A stretch of 64,000 nucleotides of DNA, taken from Paenibacillus tarimensis. GTDB taxonomy: Bacteria > Bacillota > Bacilli > Paenibacillales > Paenibacillaceae. Below the pieces are notes generated by a model that was not told the origin of the DNA, made no database searches, and was given only the letters and a program-made list of their open reading frames with translations. Shown here one piece after another: positions 41,172 through 51,200 of the stretch. Within the stretch, counting starts at the first letter, position 1. Each line of letters opens with the position of its first letter. A program made the translations under genes and the position numbers. The DNA lies in assembly GCF_021532315.1 (NCBI RefSeq), contig NZ_JAKGAO010000014.1, forward strand, positions 124,001 to 188,000, in the 5' to 3' direction.

Positions 41172-42755
41172 ATGTTGGCAGAGCTGTGCAGGGTGTTGAT
41201 TGTAGATGATGAAATTCTGGTCAGACAAGGACTCCGTCATCACCTGAATTGGGAGCAGGAGGGCTTCGTCATTGTCGGCGAGGCTTCGAATGGCAAGGAG
41301 GCGCTGCTGATGGTAGAGCAGCTTAAGCCGCATATCGTCATTACGGACATCGTCATGCCGGTGATGGACGGGGAGGAGTTTACCCGAATTGTAAAGTCGC
41401 ACCATCCCGAAGTGGAGGTTGTCGTGCTGAGCAGCTTCGGGGAGTTCAACTATGTCCGCTCCACCTTTCAGAGCGGGGTGGCGGATTATATATTGAAGCC
41501 AAAGCTGGAGGCACGTGAGCTGCTGGAGGTGCTGCGGCGCACTGCGGAGCGGATTCCCGCCCTGCAGCTGGCTGCTCCCGGCGAGAGCAGTGGCCCGGCA
41601 AAGGTTGAACTGGTGATCGACAAGCTCCTGTCCGGGTACGAAGCGGACATTGATCCGGTTTTGATGAAGGAAGCATTACCTTATAACGGCTTCTGCCTGG
41701 TCGGCGTAGATGCAAAACGGCTGACTGCTGGCGATAAGAGCGCTGTAAATCGGCTGCGGGAGCGGATATCGGCGGAGCTTACGGCTTACTCCGACCGTAT
41801 GGCTTGGCAGCCGCTGCCGCAGGACGGAAAATTGGTTGGGTACCTCCTTAACTTGGACAGAAGCGGGTTTGCCGAGGTCAAGCATACGGTTAAAAGCGCA
41901 GCGGCGCTTACAGCGGAGCGGGAACCGGGGTTGTGCTGGCTCGTCAGCGAGCCCTTCACAAATTTAAGGGAGCTGCAGCGTATATATACGGAGAGCTTCA
42001 AGAAGCTTGCGGGATACCGGTTTTTCTACCCGAAGCGGAACGTGCTGATTCACAGCGAGCTGCAGGCGCCAAGTGAGGCTGAGCACCGCTTCAATCTCAA
42101 CCAGTTCACCGATGAGATGAAGCGGGGCCATTACGACTCGGCTTTTGCCTATCTGCAGGGTCATGTAAAGGCGCTGGCCGGCGATCATAGGGTGGACGTG
42201 TTCGAATTCAAGTCACTGCTCGGTAATCTGATCTTCAATATTACCGTTCTCCTGGGCAACCTGGAGGTAGACACGAAGGACCTAGAGGAAGCGAAGTACC
42301 GATATCTGCGCGGAATTGAGGAGGCCGACGATGCGGAGACCGCAGTCGGACTGCTGACTGCGTTCATCGGACAGGTCGAGGAATGCCTGTCGGCAAGGCA
42401 GCAGCCTGCCGGATCAAGCGGCATGAAGAAGCTGCTTGACTATATTGCCGAGCATTACAGCGAGCCGCTGACACTGACTGAGGTGGCGAAGCATTTTCAC
42501 TTTAACCCGTCCTACTTGTCCAGTTACTTCGCGGCGCATAACAAGGAAGGCTTCAATGAGTATGTGAACAGGCTGCGTATTGCCAGAGCCGAGGAGCTTC
42601 TGCGGGCACAAGAACCGATGATCTCCGAGATCAGCGGGATGGTCGGCTATTCGGACCACAGCTACTTCTGCAAGGTGTTCAAGAAGTTCACCGGACTGTC
42701 ACCAAGCCAATACCGCAAGCAGCATCTGGGGCAGAAAGTAGAGCGGGAAACATGA
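41172..42755 (+). CDS. AraC-type response regulator (YesN-like)
   Basis: A 527-residue two-component regulator. The receiver occupies residues ~6-125 with phospho-acceptor D59 in ITDIVMPVMDG and the conserved K in ILKPKLE. A middle region of ~250 residues has no named fold. The AraC double HTH is at ~425-525 (LTEVAKHFHFNPSYLSSYFAAHNKEG, ISGMVGYSDHSYFCKVFKKFTGLSPSQYR). It overlaps the kinase gene by 4 bp (ATGA). It probably activates the sugar transporter and beta-galactosidase genes downstream. Confidence 0.93.
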   Translation: MLAELCRVLIVDDEILVRQGLRHHLNWEQEGFVIVGEASNGKEALLMVEQLKPHIVITDIVMPVMDGEEFTRIVKSHHPEVEVVVLSSFGEFNYVRSTFQSGVADYILKPKLEARELLEVLRRTAERIPALQLAAPGESSGPAKVELVIDKLLSGYEADIDPVLMKEALPYNGFCLVGVDAKRLTAGDKSAVNRLRERISAELTAYSDRMAWQPLPQDGKLVGYLLNLDRSGFAEVKHTVKSAAALTAEREPGLCWLVSEPFTNLRELQRIYTESFKKLAGYRFFYPKRNVLIHSELQAPSEAEHRFNLNQFTDEMKRGHYDSAFAYLQGHVKALAGDHRVDVFEFKSLLGNLIFNITVLLGNLEVDTKDLEEAKYRYLRGIEEADDAETAVGLLTAFIGQVEECLSARQQPAGSSGMKKLLDYIAEHYSEPLTLTEVAKHFHFNPSYLSSYFAAHNKEGFNEYVNRLRIARAEELLRAQEPMISEISGMVGYSDHSYFCKVFKKFTGLSPSQYRKQHLGQKVERET

Positions 42756-44524
42756 GACGGTTCTGGAATGCTTTTAAATACCAGAGGTTATTCACCAAAA
42801 TCTTTCTTGTCATGGTCATCAGCATTATCGCCGTCTCGGCGCTGACTTCCCTGACCACAATCCGCATGTCGGAGCGTCTCTTTATGAAAACCTTTAGCAT
42901 AACAAATTCGAAGGTGCTTTATCAGATTAAGACGAGCATCGAGTCATTCAACTACAGCATTGTAACGGCGGCGAACAATATATTGCAGAGCGGGTCGATC
43001 AAGAGCTTCCTGACAGAGGGGGAGTCCGACTCGCTGACGGTCGCGAAGACCTATTACAGCATGAACCAGCAGATGAAGCGGATCCAGTCGAATGTGGATG
43101 CCTATGAGGTTGGGATTACGCTTGTCGGCATGAATGGGCGGAATTATGCGACCGACCGGACTTATTTTACACTAAGCACCGAGGAGCTGAAGCACCACCG
43201 CCTGACCTTGACGACACTGCTGGAGCCGAAGCGGCTGATGTATCAGTATTATAATGAGAAGTCTGCGGGAGGGGAAGGCGGAGAGCCGCTGCTTGTCGCG
43301 ACGAAGGCGCTGATGGAACGGACGACTGGTGGTATCTATGGCACGATGTATGTGACGATCCGGGAGAGGGAGTTCAAGCAGTTCTATACGAACTTCACCA
43401 GCGAAGGCAACGATGTGCTGATTCTGAACAGGGACGGGATTATTCTCTCGAGCAACCGAGAGGAGCTGATCGGCCAGACTTCGGAGGAGCTTGTAAGACA
43501 CGCGGAGGAGATCAACGATACCGGGCTGGATTACAGGCAGGCTAAGGTGTTCGGCAATGACAGCATCCTGGTGGCGGATTATCTGCCTTCGTATGATTTT
43601 TACCTGGTGAACATGATTGACAAGAATATAGCGCTGAATCAAATCTTTGATATAAAGACAATCGTGCTTATCTGCGTAATGATCGTATCGGCTGCACTTA
43701 TCATTGTATTCCTGATCTCCCGGCAGATCACAAAATCGCTGACGCTGTTCGTACGCCGGATGTCCAATGTAACGAAGCATGATTTTGGCAATTATATGAA
43801 TGTCACCGGCAGCTATGAAATCCGGGAGCTTGGTAAAGCTTATAACTATATGCTCGACGAGCTGCATGCGTATATTGACAGGCTCGTGGAGACGCAGAGG
43901 CATCAGCGGAATGCGGAGCTTGCGGCGCTGCAGCGGCAGATCAATCCGCATTTTCTGTATAATACGCTGGCTTCGGTGAAAATGCTGGTGCAACAGGGCA
44001 GCAAGGAGAAGGCGGCGGAGACGATTAACGCCCTGATCTCGCTGCTCCAGAATACAATCAGCAACGTAAGCGAGACGATTACAGTCGAAGAAGAGCTGGC
44101 TAATCTGAAGAACTATGTGTTCATTAACCATGTCCGTTATGGCGGGCGGATCAGGGTGGACTATTTTGTAATGCCGGACTGCATGCAGGCTAGGGTGCCT
44201 AAGCTCATTATTCAGCCTTTCATCGAGAATGCGTTCTTCCACGCGTTCAATAAGAAGGAGGAGGGCTTCATCCATGTGCTGATCTCCTCGGAGGGGCACA
44301 CGCTTATCTGCGAGGTAGTAGATAACGGCGACGGCATGGAGGGCGTGTCCGACAACACCCTGCCGAACCCGAAGAGCAAGCGGCAGCTCTTTACCGGCAT
44401 TGGCGTCATTAACGTACATGAGCGGATCAAGCTGCTGTACGGCGAAGAGTACGGTGTCACGATCTCCAGCCAGCCTGGTGAAGGGACGAAGGTGCGGGTC
44501 CGGCTGCCGAAGGAAACAGATTAA
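42752..44524 (+). CDS. YesM-type sensor histidine kinase
   Basis: A 590-residue membrane kinase with helices near residues 12-34 and 300-320, so the ~265-residue sensor part lies outside the cell (Cache/YesM type). HAMP follows at ~325-375. The His_kinase domain carries H400 in NPHFLYNTL, and the HATPase domain has PFIENAFFHAF and DNGDGM. The partner is the response regulator whose stop it overlaps. Such pairs usually sense an extracellular sugar, sometimes through the cognate binding protein; here the lipoprotein gene follows after the small minus-strand gene. Confidence 0.93.
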   Translation: MRRFWNAFKYQRLFTKIFLVMVISIIAVSALTSLTTIRMSERLFMKTFSITNSKVLYQIKTSIESFNYSIVTAANNILQSGSIKSFLTEGESDSLTVAKTYYSMNQQMKRIQSNVDAYEVGITLVGMNGRNYATDRTYFTLSTEELKHHRLTLTTLLEPKRLMYQYYNEKSAGGEGGEPLLVATKALMERTTGGIYGTMYVTIREREFKQFYTNFTSEGNDVLILNRDGIILSSNREELIGQTSEELVRHAEEINDTGLDYRQAKVFGNDSILVADYLPSYDFYLVNMIDKNIALNQIFDIKTIVLICVMIVSAALIIVFLISRQITKSLTLFVRRMSNVTKHDFGNYMNVTGSYEIRELGKAYNYMLDELHAYIDRLVETQRHQRNAELAALQRQINPHFLYNTLASVKMLVQQGSKEKAAETINALISLLQNTISNVSETITVEEELANLKNYVFINHVRYGGRIRVDYFVMPDCMQARVPKLIIQPFIENAFFHAFNKKEEGFIHVLISSEGHTLICEVVDNGDGMEGVSDNTLPNPKSKRQLFTGIGVINVHERIKLLYGEEYGVTISSQPGEGTKVRVRLPKETD

Positions 44525-44530
44525 ACTCCG

Positions 44531-44644
44531 CTAGCCGGAAGATGCAGTAAACAGATACAGAAGTACTCCCGCCACGTGTACAACGACGATAAGGCCAACT
44601 ATGGTCATAATCACTTTGAACATCCTTCTGCTGCTGTTGGACAT
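44531..44644 (-). CDS. Small membrane protein, 37 aa
   Basis: ATG at 44644 down to TAG at 44531. The 37 residues are a basic start (MSNSSRRMFK) and one 24-residue hydrophobic helix (VIMTIVGLIVVVHVAGVLLYLF) with a short polar end. AAGGCGGTGAT lies before the start codon. Codon use is like neighbouring genes. It is antisense to nothing but ends only 7 bp from the kinase stop. Function unknown; it may be a regulatory membrane peptide of the sugar operon or a stray ORF. Confidence 0.6.
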   Translation of the reverse strand: MSNSSRRMFKVIMTIVGLIVVVHVAGVLLYLFTASSG

Positions 44645-44666
44645 AGGTTATCACCGCCTTAACAGG

Positions 44667-44720
44667 ATTAAAGGGGCTGGCCTCCATCCGGGAGGAGAGG
44701 CTCCTTTTAATCTTTATTAA
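44667..44720 (+). terminator. Candidate terminator of the two-component operon
   Basis: Long imperfect hairpin (outer arms GATTAAA / TTTAATC, inner GGGGCTGGCCTCC / GGGAGGAGAGGCTCC) with a T-rich tail. It also lies in the leader of the 37-aa minus-strand gene. Confidence 0.45.
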
Positions 44721-44929
44721 CCATTTGTTCGCCCAGATAATTCCATATGTTTTAGATATAGGGGCGATAGCGTGCAATTCTTGTCCAAAAACAAAAGAAT
44801 TTACAAATTCTAAAGAAAGTACAACCGAAAAAAGAAAGCGGATACAAGAGTAATAATAATAACACAAATCAAGATAAAGATCGTACTAACGGACGGTTCA
44901 GCTCAGGTGCTAACATAAAGCCATAGAAC

Positions 44930-44943
44930 AGCAAGCGCTTACA
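44930..44943. promoter_or_regulatory. cre (CcpA) site before the sugar-binding protein
   Basis: AGCAAGCGCTTACA, 12 of 14 matches to the near-palindromic cre TGTAAGCGCTTACA. It lies 42 bp before the ATG, so carbon catabolite repression of the galactoside genes is likely. The rest of 44720-44984 is AT-rich and shows no other feature. Confidence 0.7.
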
Positions 44944-44984
44944 TTAACAGTGCTTGCCCAACAATCTTAGGGGGTAGAGACGCA

Positions 44985-46292
44985 ATGAAGAAAGCATGGA
45001 CACTGCTGCTCGCCGGTATGCTGATGTTAACCGCATGCTCGTCGAACTCATCTAACCAGGAAGGCAGCTCGAATGCCGGGGGATCGGATACAGGAGCTGC
45101 AGCGAAGGAGATTTCCATCTGGGCTTGGGACCCGTCCTTTAACATCGCGGCACTGGAAATTGCCAAGGCAGCTTATGCGGATGACAATCCGGATGCGAAG
45201 ATTAATGTAATTGAATATGCACAGAATGATGTGATTCAGAAGATGAATACGGGCCTTAACTCCGGAACGACCAAAGGTCTGCCGAACATCGTGCTCATCG
45301 AGGACTACCGTGCGCAGAGCTTCCTGCAGGCATACCCGGATATGTTCGTGGATCTGTCCACTCATATCAACGCTGGCGATTTTGCCGAGTATAAGATCGG
45401 GCCGACCAGCCATGACGGCAAGCAGTACGGTGTACCGTTCGATTCCGGCGTCACCGGTCTCTATGTGAGAACGGATTACCTGGAGCAGGCGGGCTACACG
45501 CTAGAAGACCTGCAGGACATTACCTGGAACGAATATATCGAGATCGGCAAGGCTGTGAAGGAGAAGACAGGCAAGAATATGATCTCGCTTGATCCGAACG
45601 ACCTCGGCATCCTTCGTATGATGGCGCAGTCTGCAGGCTCCTGGGTGCTGAAGGAGGATGGCACAACACCGAACCTGGCGGATAACGCGGCGCTGAAGGA
45701 AGCGTTCGAGGTGTACAAGGCCATGATGGAAAATAATATTGTGCGCATGCATTCGGACTGGAGCCAGTTCGTAGCAGGCTTCAACAGCGGTGAAGTGGCA
45801 TCCGTGCCGACCGGCAACTGGATTACGCCATCCATTAAGGCAGAAGCTTCACAAGCAGGCAAGTGGGCGATTGCTCCGCTTCCGGTCCTGGCAAACCAGC
45901 CGGATTCGGTTCACGCTTCCAACCTTGGCGGCAGCTCCTGGTATGTGCTGAATGTGCCGGGTTCAGAGACGGCGGCGGATTTCCTGGCGAAGACATTCGG
46001 CTCGGATGTGGAGATGTATCAGAAGCTGCTGACCGATATCGGAGCACTCGGCACATTGAAGGAAGCAGCCGCCGGTACGGCCTATGAGAAGAGCGACGAG
46101 TTCTTCAGCGGACAGAACATTGTGGCGGATTTCGCCAAGTGGACTGAACAGATTCCTAACGTAAACTACGGCATGCATACCTATGCAATTGAAGATATTC
46201 TGATCGTTGAAATGCAGAATTACCTGAACGGTAAAGACCTGGATAAGGCACTGGCAGATGCACAGGCCCAGGCGGAAGCACAGCTGAAATAA
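44985..46292 (+). CDS. Sugar ABC transporter substrate-binding lipoprotein
   Basis: A 435-residue family 1 solute-binding protein of a CUT1 importer. Signal peptide with lipobox LTAC at residues 15-18, then a Ser/Asn/Gly-rich linker (to ~40) and the two-lobed binding fold (GVPFDSGVTGLYVRTDYLEQAG, GEVASVPTGNW). It is anchored outside the membrane and delivers sugars to the permeases encoded next. With a beta-galactosidase in the operon the ligand is probably a galactoside. GGGGGTAGAG is the ribosome site. A large hairpin follows the stop. Confidence 0.93.
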   Translation: MKKAWTLLLAGMLMLTACSSNSSNQEGSSNAGGSDTGAAAKEISIWAWDPSFNIAALEIAKAAYADDNPDAKINVIEYAQNDVIQKMNTGLNSGTTKGLPNIVLIEDYRAQSFLQAYPDMFVDLSTHINAGDFAEYKIGPTSHDGKQYGVPFDSGVTGLYVRTDYLEQAGYTLEDLQDITWNEYIEIGKAVKEKTGKNMISLDPNDLGILRMMAQSAGSWVLKEDGTTPNLADNAALKEAFEVYKAMMENNIVRMHSDWSQFVAGFNSGEVASVPTGNWITPSIKAEASQAGKWAIAPLPVLANQPDSVHASNLGGSSWYVLNVPGSETAADFLAKTFGSDVEMYQKLLTDIGALGTLKEAAAGTAYEKSDEFFSGQNIVADFAKWTEQIPNVNYGMHTYAIEDILIVEMQNYLNGKDLDKALADAQAQAEAQLK

Positions 46293-46300
46293 CCCGATTG

Positions 46301-46376
46301 ACCTTGGGCGTTCGCCTGCTCCCTCCTGAACAAGACGCTTTAGGAGCAGGCGGATACGCGCCAAGGTTTTTATTTT
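46301..46376 (+). terminator. Intra-operon hairpin (attenuator or 3' stabiliser)
   Basis: CGCCTGCTCC / GGAGCAGGCG inside outer arms CCTTGG / CCAAGG, followed by TTTTTATTTT. It sits between the binding protein and the permeases, where partial termination commonly makes binding protein mRNA more abundant. Confidence 0.8.
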
Positions 46377-46405
46377 GGACACCAGAAGGAAAGGAGAGAT
46401 GGTCA

Positions 46406-47338
46406 ATGAGCTCAGCGGTTAAACCTGCCCTCGGCAAGGACAGCGGCGTTAACGTCAAGACGGGGATGAGCAGCCACAAGAAAATGAATCTGATCGGCTG
46501 GCTCTTCGTGGGCCTGTCGGTTATTCTGATCATCACGTTCTACTTCTACCCGATGTTCCAGGCTTTACTGCTGTCCTTCAAGACGGGGACAGGGGCAAAT
46601 CTCGAATATACGGGTCTCGATAACTACAAGCGGCTCTTCATAGATAAGACATTCCTGACGGCAGTCGGCAATACCTTCATCTATCTGATTATTCAGGTGC
46701 CGGCGATGATTCTGCTCGGACTATTCATCTCAGTGCTGCTGAATGACAGCAAGCTGAAGTTCAAGGGCTTCTTCCGCACGGCGATATTCCTGCCATGTGT
46801 TACATCGCTGGTTGCCTATTCCGTTGTCTTCAAGTATCTGTTCGCAGGTGACGGCATCGTGAATATGGCGCTGATGAAGCTTCATCTGATTACGGAGCCG
46901 ATACAGTGGATTACCGACCCGTTCTGGGCTAAGGTAACGATTGTAATCGCTATCACCTGGCGCTGGACGGGATACAACATGATTTTCTATCTGTCTGCGC
47001 TGCAAAATATCGATAACTCGATCTATGAAGCGGCCCGGATCGACGGAGCTTCGTCAACCCGCCAGTTCTTCAGCATCACCGTCCCACTGCTTAAGCCGAT
47101 TATCTTGTTTACGTCAATTACCTCGACAATCGGTACCTTGCAGCTGTTCGATGAAGTGATGAACATTACGCGCGGCGGACCGGGTAATTCGACAATGACG
47201 ATTTCCCAGTACATCTACAACCTGTCGTTCAAGTATACGGCTGACTTCGGCTACGCGGCGACTGTGTCTTATTCGATTGTCATTATGATTATCGTCTTGT
47301 CCATTATCCAGTTCAAAGTGGCAGGTGACCGCAAATGA
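46406..47338 (+). CDS. Sugar ABC transporter permease 1 (MalF type)
   Basis: A 310-residue six-helix permease of the CUT1 class. A short cytoplasmic N-terminus (~30 residues) precedes the first helix (LIGWLFVGLSVILIITFYFY). The EAA loop reads EAARIDGASSTRQFFSITVPLLKP and binds the ATPase. ATG 46406 has AAGGAGAG upstream; the frame from 46298 runs through the hairpin and is not used. The stop overlaps the second permease by 4 bp. The ATPase (MsmK/UgpC type) is not encoded here and is probably shared from elsewhere, as is common in this group. Confidence 0.93.
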   Translation: MSSAVKPALGKDSGVNVKTGMSSHKKMNLIGWLFVGLSVILIITFYFYPMFQALLLSFKTGTGANLEYTGLDNYKRLFIDKTFLTAVGNTFIYLIIQVPAMILLGLFISVLLNDSKLKFKGFFRTAIFLPCVTSLVAYSVVFKYLFAGDGIVNMALMKLHLITEPIQWITDPFWAKVTIVIAITWRWTGYNMIFYLSALQNIDNSIYEAARIDGASSTRQFFSITVPLLKPIILFTSITSTIGTLQLFDEVMNITRGGPGNSTMTISQYIYNLSFKYTADFGYAATVSYSIVIMIIVLSIIQFKVAGDRK

Positions 47339-48159
47339 TAAAACCAAGACGTATCTTCACTTACGCATTTCTGATTGGCGTGTCCGCTATTTCGATTTTT
47401 CCGTTCCTCTGGATGGTAGTAAGCGCGACGAACAAGTCGGTGGATGTCACCAAGGGGAGGCTGCTTCCGGGCTCACACCTGATTGAGAATATCCGGAATC
47501 TGACGAGTCAGGTTGATATCGTGAATGCGCTGATGAACTCCCTGAAGGTGTCGGTTGTGACAACCCTGCTGGCGCTGCTGATTTCCTCGCTTGCCGGATA
47601 TGGCTTCGAGGTGTACCGCAGCCGGGCTAAGGATATTGTGTTTAACATTCTGCTGCTGTCGATGATGATTCCGTTCGCGTCCCTGATGGTGCCGCTCTAC
47701 CGGATGTTCGCAAGCGCTTCAAGAAGCGTGCCGTCGATCGGCATCGATACGCTGACTGCTGTCGTGCTGCCGACCATTACGACGGCATTCCTGATCTTCT
47801 TCTTCCGGCAGAGCACGAAGATGTTTCCGAAGGATATGCTGGAGGCCGGCCGGATGGATGGTCTCAGCGAACTGGGTCTGTTCTTCCGCATCTACATGCC
47901 GACGATGAAGACGACCTATGCGGCAGCGGCGATTATCACATTCATGGCAAGCTGGAATAACTATATGTGGCCGCTGGTCGTGCTGCAGTCGCCGGAGAAT
48001 CAGACCGTGCCGCTCGTTATCTCGAATCTCGGCTCCAGCTACGCACCCGACTATGGAGTCATTATGTCGGCGATTGTAATCGCGACCGTTCCGACAGCGC
48101 TGGTATTTTTCCTGATGCAGAAGCATTTCGTTGCAGGGATGATGGGCTCTGTGAAGTAA
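47335..48159 (+). CDS. Sugar ABC transporter permease 2 (MalG type)
   Basis: A 274-residue six-helix CUT1 permease, partner of the preceding protein. The EAA loop is EAGRMDGLSELGLFFRIYMPTMKT. It starts within the stop of permease 1 (ATGA), which implies coupled synthesis of the pair. The beta-galactosidase gene follows after 60 bp without a terminator, so the operon runs through it. Confidence 0.93.
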   Translation: MIKPRRIFTYAFLIGVSAISIFPFLWMVVSATNKSVDVTKGRLLPGSHLIENIRNLTSQVDIVNALMNSLKVSVVTTLLALLISSLAGYGFEVYRSRAKDIVFNILLLSMMIPFASLMVPLYRMFASASRSVPSIGIDTLTAVVLPTITTAFLIFFFRQSTKMFPKDMLEAGRMDGLSELGLFFRIYMPTMKTTYAAAAIITFMASWNNYMWPLVVLQSPENQTVPLVISNLGSSYAPDYGVIMSAIVIATVPTALVFFLMQKHFVAGMMGSVK

Positions 48160-48219
48160 TAAAGTAATAAGCAGGAACAAGAATGGAATAACAGGCCAGT
48201 ATCCGGAGAGGAGCAGGAC

Positions 48220-51200
48220 ATGATGCAAGCAGCAAAACCGACATTGGATTGGCTGACAGATGTGAATGTATTCGCGGTTAACCGTCTGCCGGCGCATTCG
48301 GACCACCGCTATTACAGCACCCTAGAGGAAGCGATACAGGCGGGTCCTATGGGGATGCGGCACAGTCTGAACGGCATGTGGAAGTTTCATTATGCGGTAA
48401 ACCCGGCTAGCAGGCCGGAGCGATTCTATGAGCAGGATTTCCCCGCGGCAGGCTGGAGTGAGATTGAGGTGCCGGGGCATATCCAGCTTCAGGGCCATGG
48501 CAGGCCGCAGTATGTGAACACGATGTATCCTTGGGATGGCTACGATCATCTTCGTCCGCCGGAGATTCCGCAGGACCATAACCCGGTTGGCAGCTACCTG
48601 ACATGGTTTGAGGTGCCGGAGGCGATGAAGGGCAAGCCGCTGTACATCTCCTTTCAGGGAGTGGAGTCAGCTTTCTACGTATGGCTTAACGGCAAGTTCG
48701 TCGGCTACAGCGAGGACAGCTTCACACCGGCGGAGTTTGACTTGTCTGAATATGTGCAGGATGGAGAGAACAGGCTTGCCGTTGAAGTCTACCAGCGCAG
48801 CACAGGAAGCTGGCTGGAGGACCAGGATTTCTGGCGGTTCTCCGGTATTTTCCGCGATGTGTATCTGTATACCGTGCCTGAGCTGCATGTGCGGGACCTG
48901 TCAGTCCGCACAGAGCTCGATGATGCCTATAAGCAGGGCAGCTTGTCCGTAAGGCTGAACCTGGCTGCTTCGGCACAGCGGGGTGCTGGCGGCAGGAAGA
49001 GTGCTGGATCGGGCCTTGGCAGCGATTCGGGCGCTAATAACGGTGCTTCAGGCAGCGCGGGTTCCCGTATTAAAGGCGGTGTGCTGCTGGAGCTGTGTGA
49101 TGCTTCTGGCGACACCATTGCTTCGGTCGAGGCGGATCTGTCCGATCAGGTAACGGAGCTTGCGCTCGAAGCGGGTGAGGTTAAGCTGTGGAGCGCGGAG
49201 GAGCCGAACTTATATACGCTGTATGTCCAGCTGTTTGACGAGGCAGGCCGGCTGGTGGAGGTTGTGCCGCAGCGGGTGGGCTTCCGCCGGTTTGAGATGA
49301 AGGACCGGATCATGCACCTGAACGGCAAGCGAATCGTGTTCAAAGGGGTTAACCGGCACGAATTCAACTGCCGCAGAGGCCGCTCTGTGACGAAGGAAGA
49401 TATGCTGTGGGATATCCGCACGATCAAGAAGAACAATCTGAATGCTGTTCGAACCTCGCATTACCCGAACCAAACCCTGTGGTATGAGCTGTGTGACGAG
49501 TACGGCATCTATCTGATCGATGAGATGAATCTGGAAACGCATGGCTCGTGGCAGAAGATGGGTGCGGTAGAACCATCCTGGGTTGTGCCGGGCAGCAGGC
49601 CGGAATGGGAGCCGATCGTGATGGACCGGGCCGTATCGATGTACGAGCGCGACAAGAACCATCCCTCGATCCTGATCTGGTCCTGCGGCAACGAATCCTA
49701 TGCGGGCGAAGTGCTGCTTAATGTGACGAAGTACTTCCACTCTGTGGACCCTGGCCGGCTGGTGCATTACGAGGGCGTGTTCTACGACCGTAATTACAGC
49801 GCGACAAGCGACATGGAAAGCCGGATGTATGCAAAGCCCGCACAGATCGAGGAATATCTGCAGAATGATCCGGAGAAGCCGTATATCAGCTGCGAGTACA
49901 TGCATGCGATGGGCAACTCGGTGGGCGGCATGCACAAGTACACGGAGCTGGAGCAGAAATATCCGATGTACCAGGGCGGGTTCATCTGGGATTATATCGA
50001 CCAGGCCATTATGAAGAAGAACCGCTATGGCGAGGAATATTTGGCGTACGGCGGAGATTTCGACGACCGGGCGACCGACTACAACTTCTGCGGGAACGGT
50101 ATTGTGTATGCGGACCGCAAGGTCTCGCCGAAGATGCAGGAGGTCAAGTTCCTGTACCAGAATATCAAGCTGACGGTAGACCGGGAAGGCGTAACCGTGA
50201 AGAACGAGAACCTGTTCACCGGCACGGATGCTTATGAGCTCGTATGCACGCTGTACCGGGAAGGCGAACCGCTGGCTGGCTGCGTAATCGAGCTGAATGT
50301 GGAGCCGGAGGCTGAAGGACGCGTACGGCATGATCTGCCGCAGCCTGCGGAGCCAGGCGAGTATACCATTGACGCGTCGCTGCAGCTGCGGGAATCCAAC
50401 CTGTGGGCGGATGCCGGACATGAGGTGGCGTTCGGGCAGCATGTGTTTGTGGTGGAGGACAGTGCTGCTGGATCAGGAAAAGGGGCAGCAGCAGGGATGT
50501 ACGGAATAGCTGGTACTTCGGGGGCCGCTGGAATAACAGCTGGTACAGCCGGGACTGCAGGGACAGCGGACACACAAGCGGCGTCTGCGGGATCTGTTGC
50601 GGGCACGAGAGGCCTGCGTCTGGTCGAAGGCGATGTTAACATCGGCGTTCACGGCAGGGATTTCAGTGTGCTGTTCTCCAAGGGAGCGGGCAGCCTGGTG
50701 TCGCTTAGCTATGCGGGTCGCGAGATGATTGCCTATCCGCCTGCTCCGCAGTTCTGGCGGGCGTCCACGGACAACGATAAGGGTGCGCGGATGGGCTTCG
50801 AACGTGGTGTCTGGTTCATGGCGAGCCATGCCCGCAGATGCACCGATGTGAAGGTGACGGAAGTAGCGGAAGGCATCACCGTGGCGTTTGAATACCGTTT
50901 TGCAGTTAGTGAACAGGTGCGCATGACGGTTGCCTACACGGTGCAGCGGGATGGAAGTGTCCGCGTCGTTTCACGCTACGAAGGTGCTGCGGGACTGCCG
51001 GATATTCCGATCGTCGGTGTCTCCTTCAAGGTGCCAGCCGATTATGACCAGCTTGAGTGGTATGCAATGGGGCCGGAGGAGAATTACAGCGACCGTGCCT
51101 ATGGCGCCAGACTGTGTACATTCCGCAATACAGCAGCGGACAATGTGGCAGGTTATCTCATGCCTCAGGAATCGGGCAACCGCACCGGTGTGCGCCGCGT

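Noticed and set aside
43172-44419. 415-codon minus-strand frame inside the sensor kinase gene
   Set aside because: Shadow of a well-supported YesM-type kinase; composition reflects the codon bias of the + strand.
44985-48159. Complete ABC importer including its ATPase
   Set aside because: Only the binding protein and two permeases are present; no ATPase is encoded in the operon.
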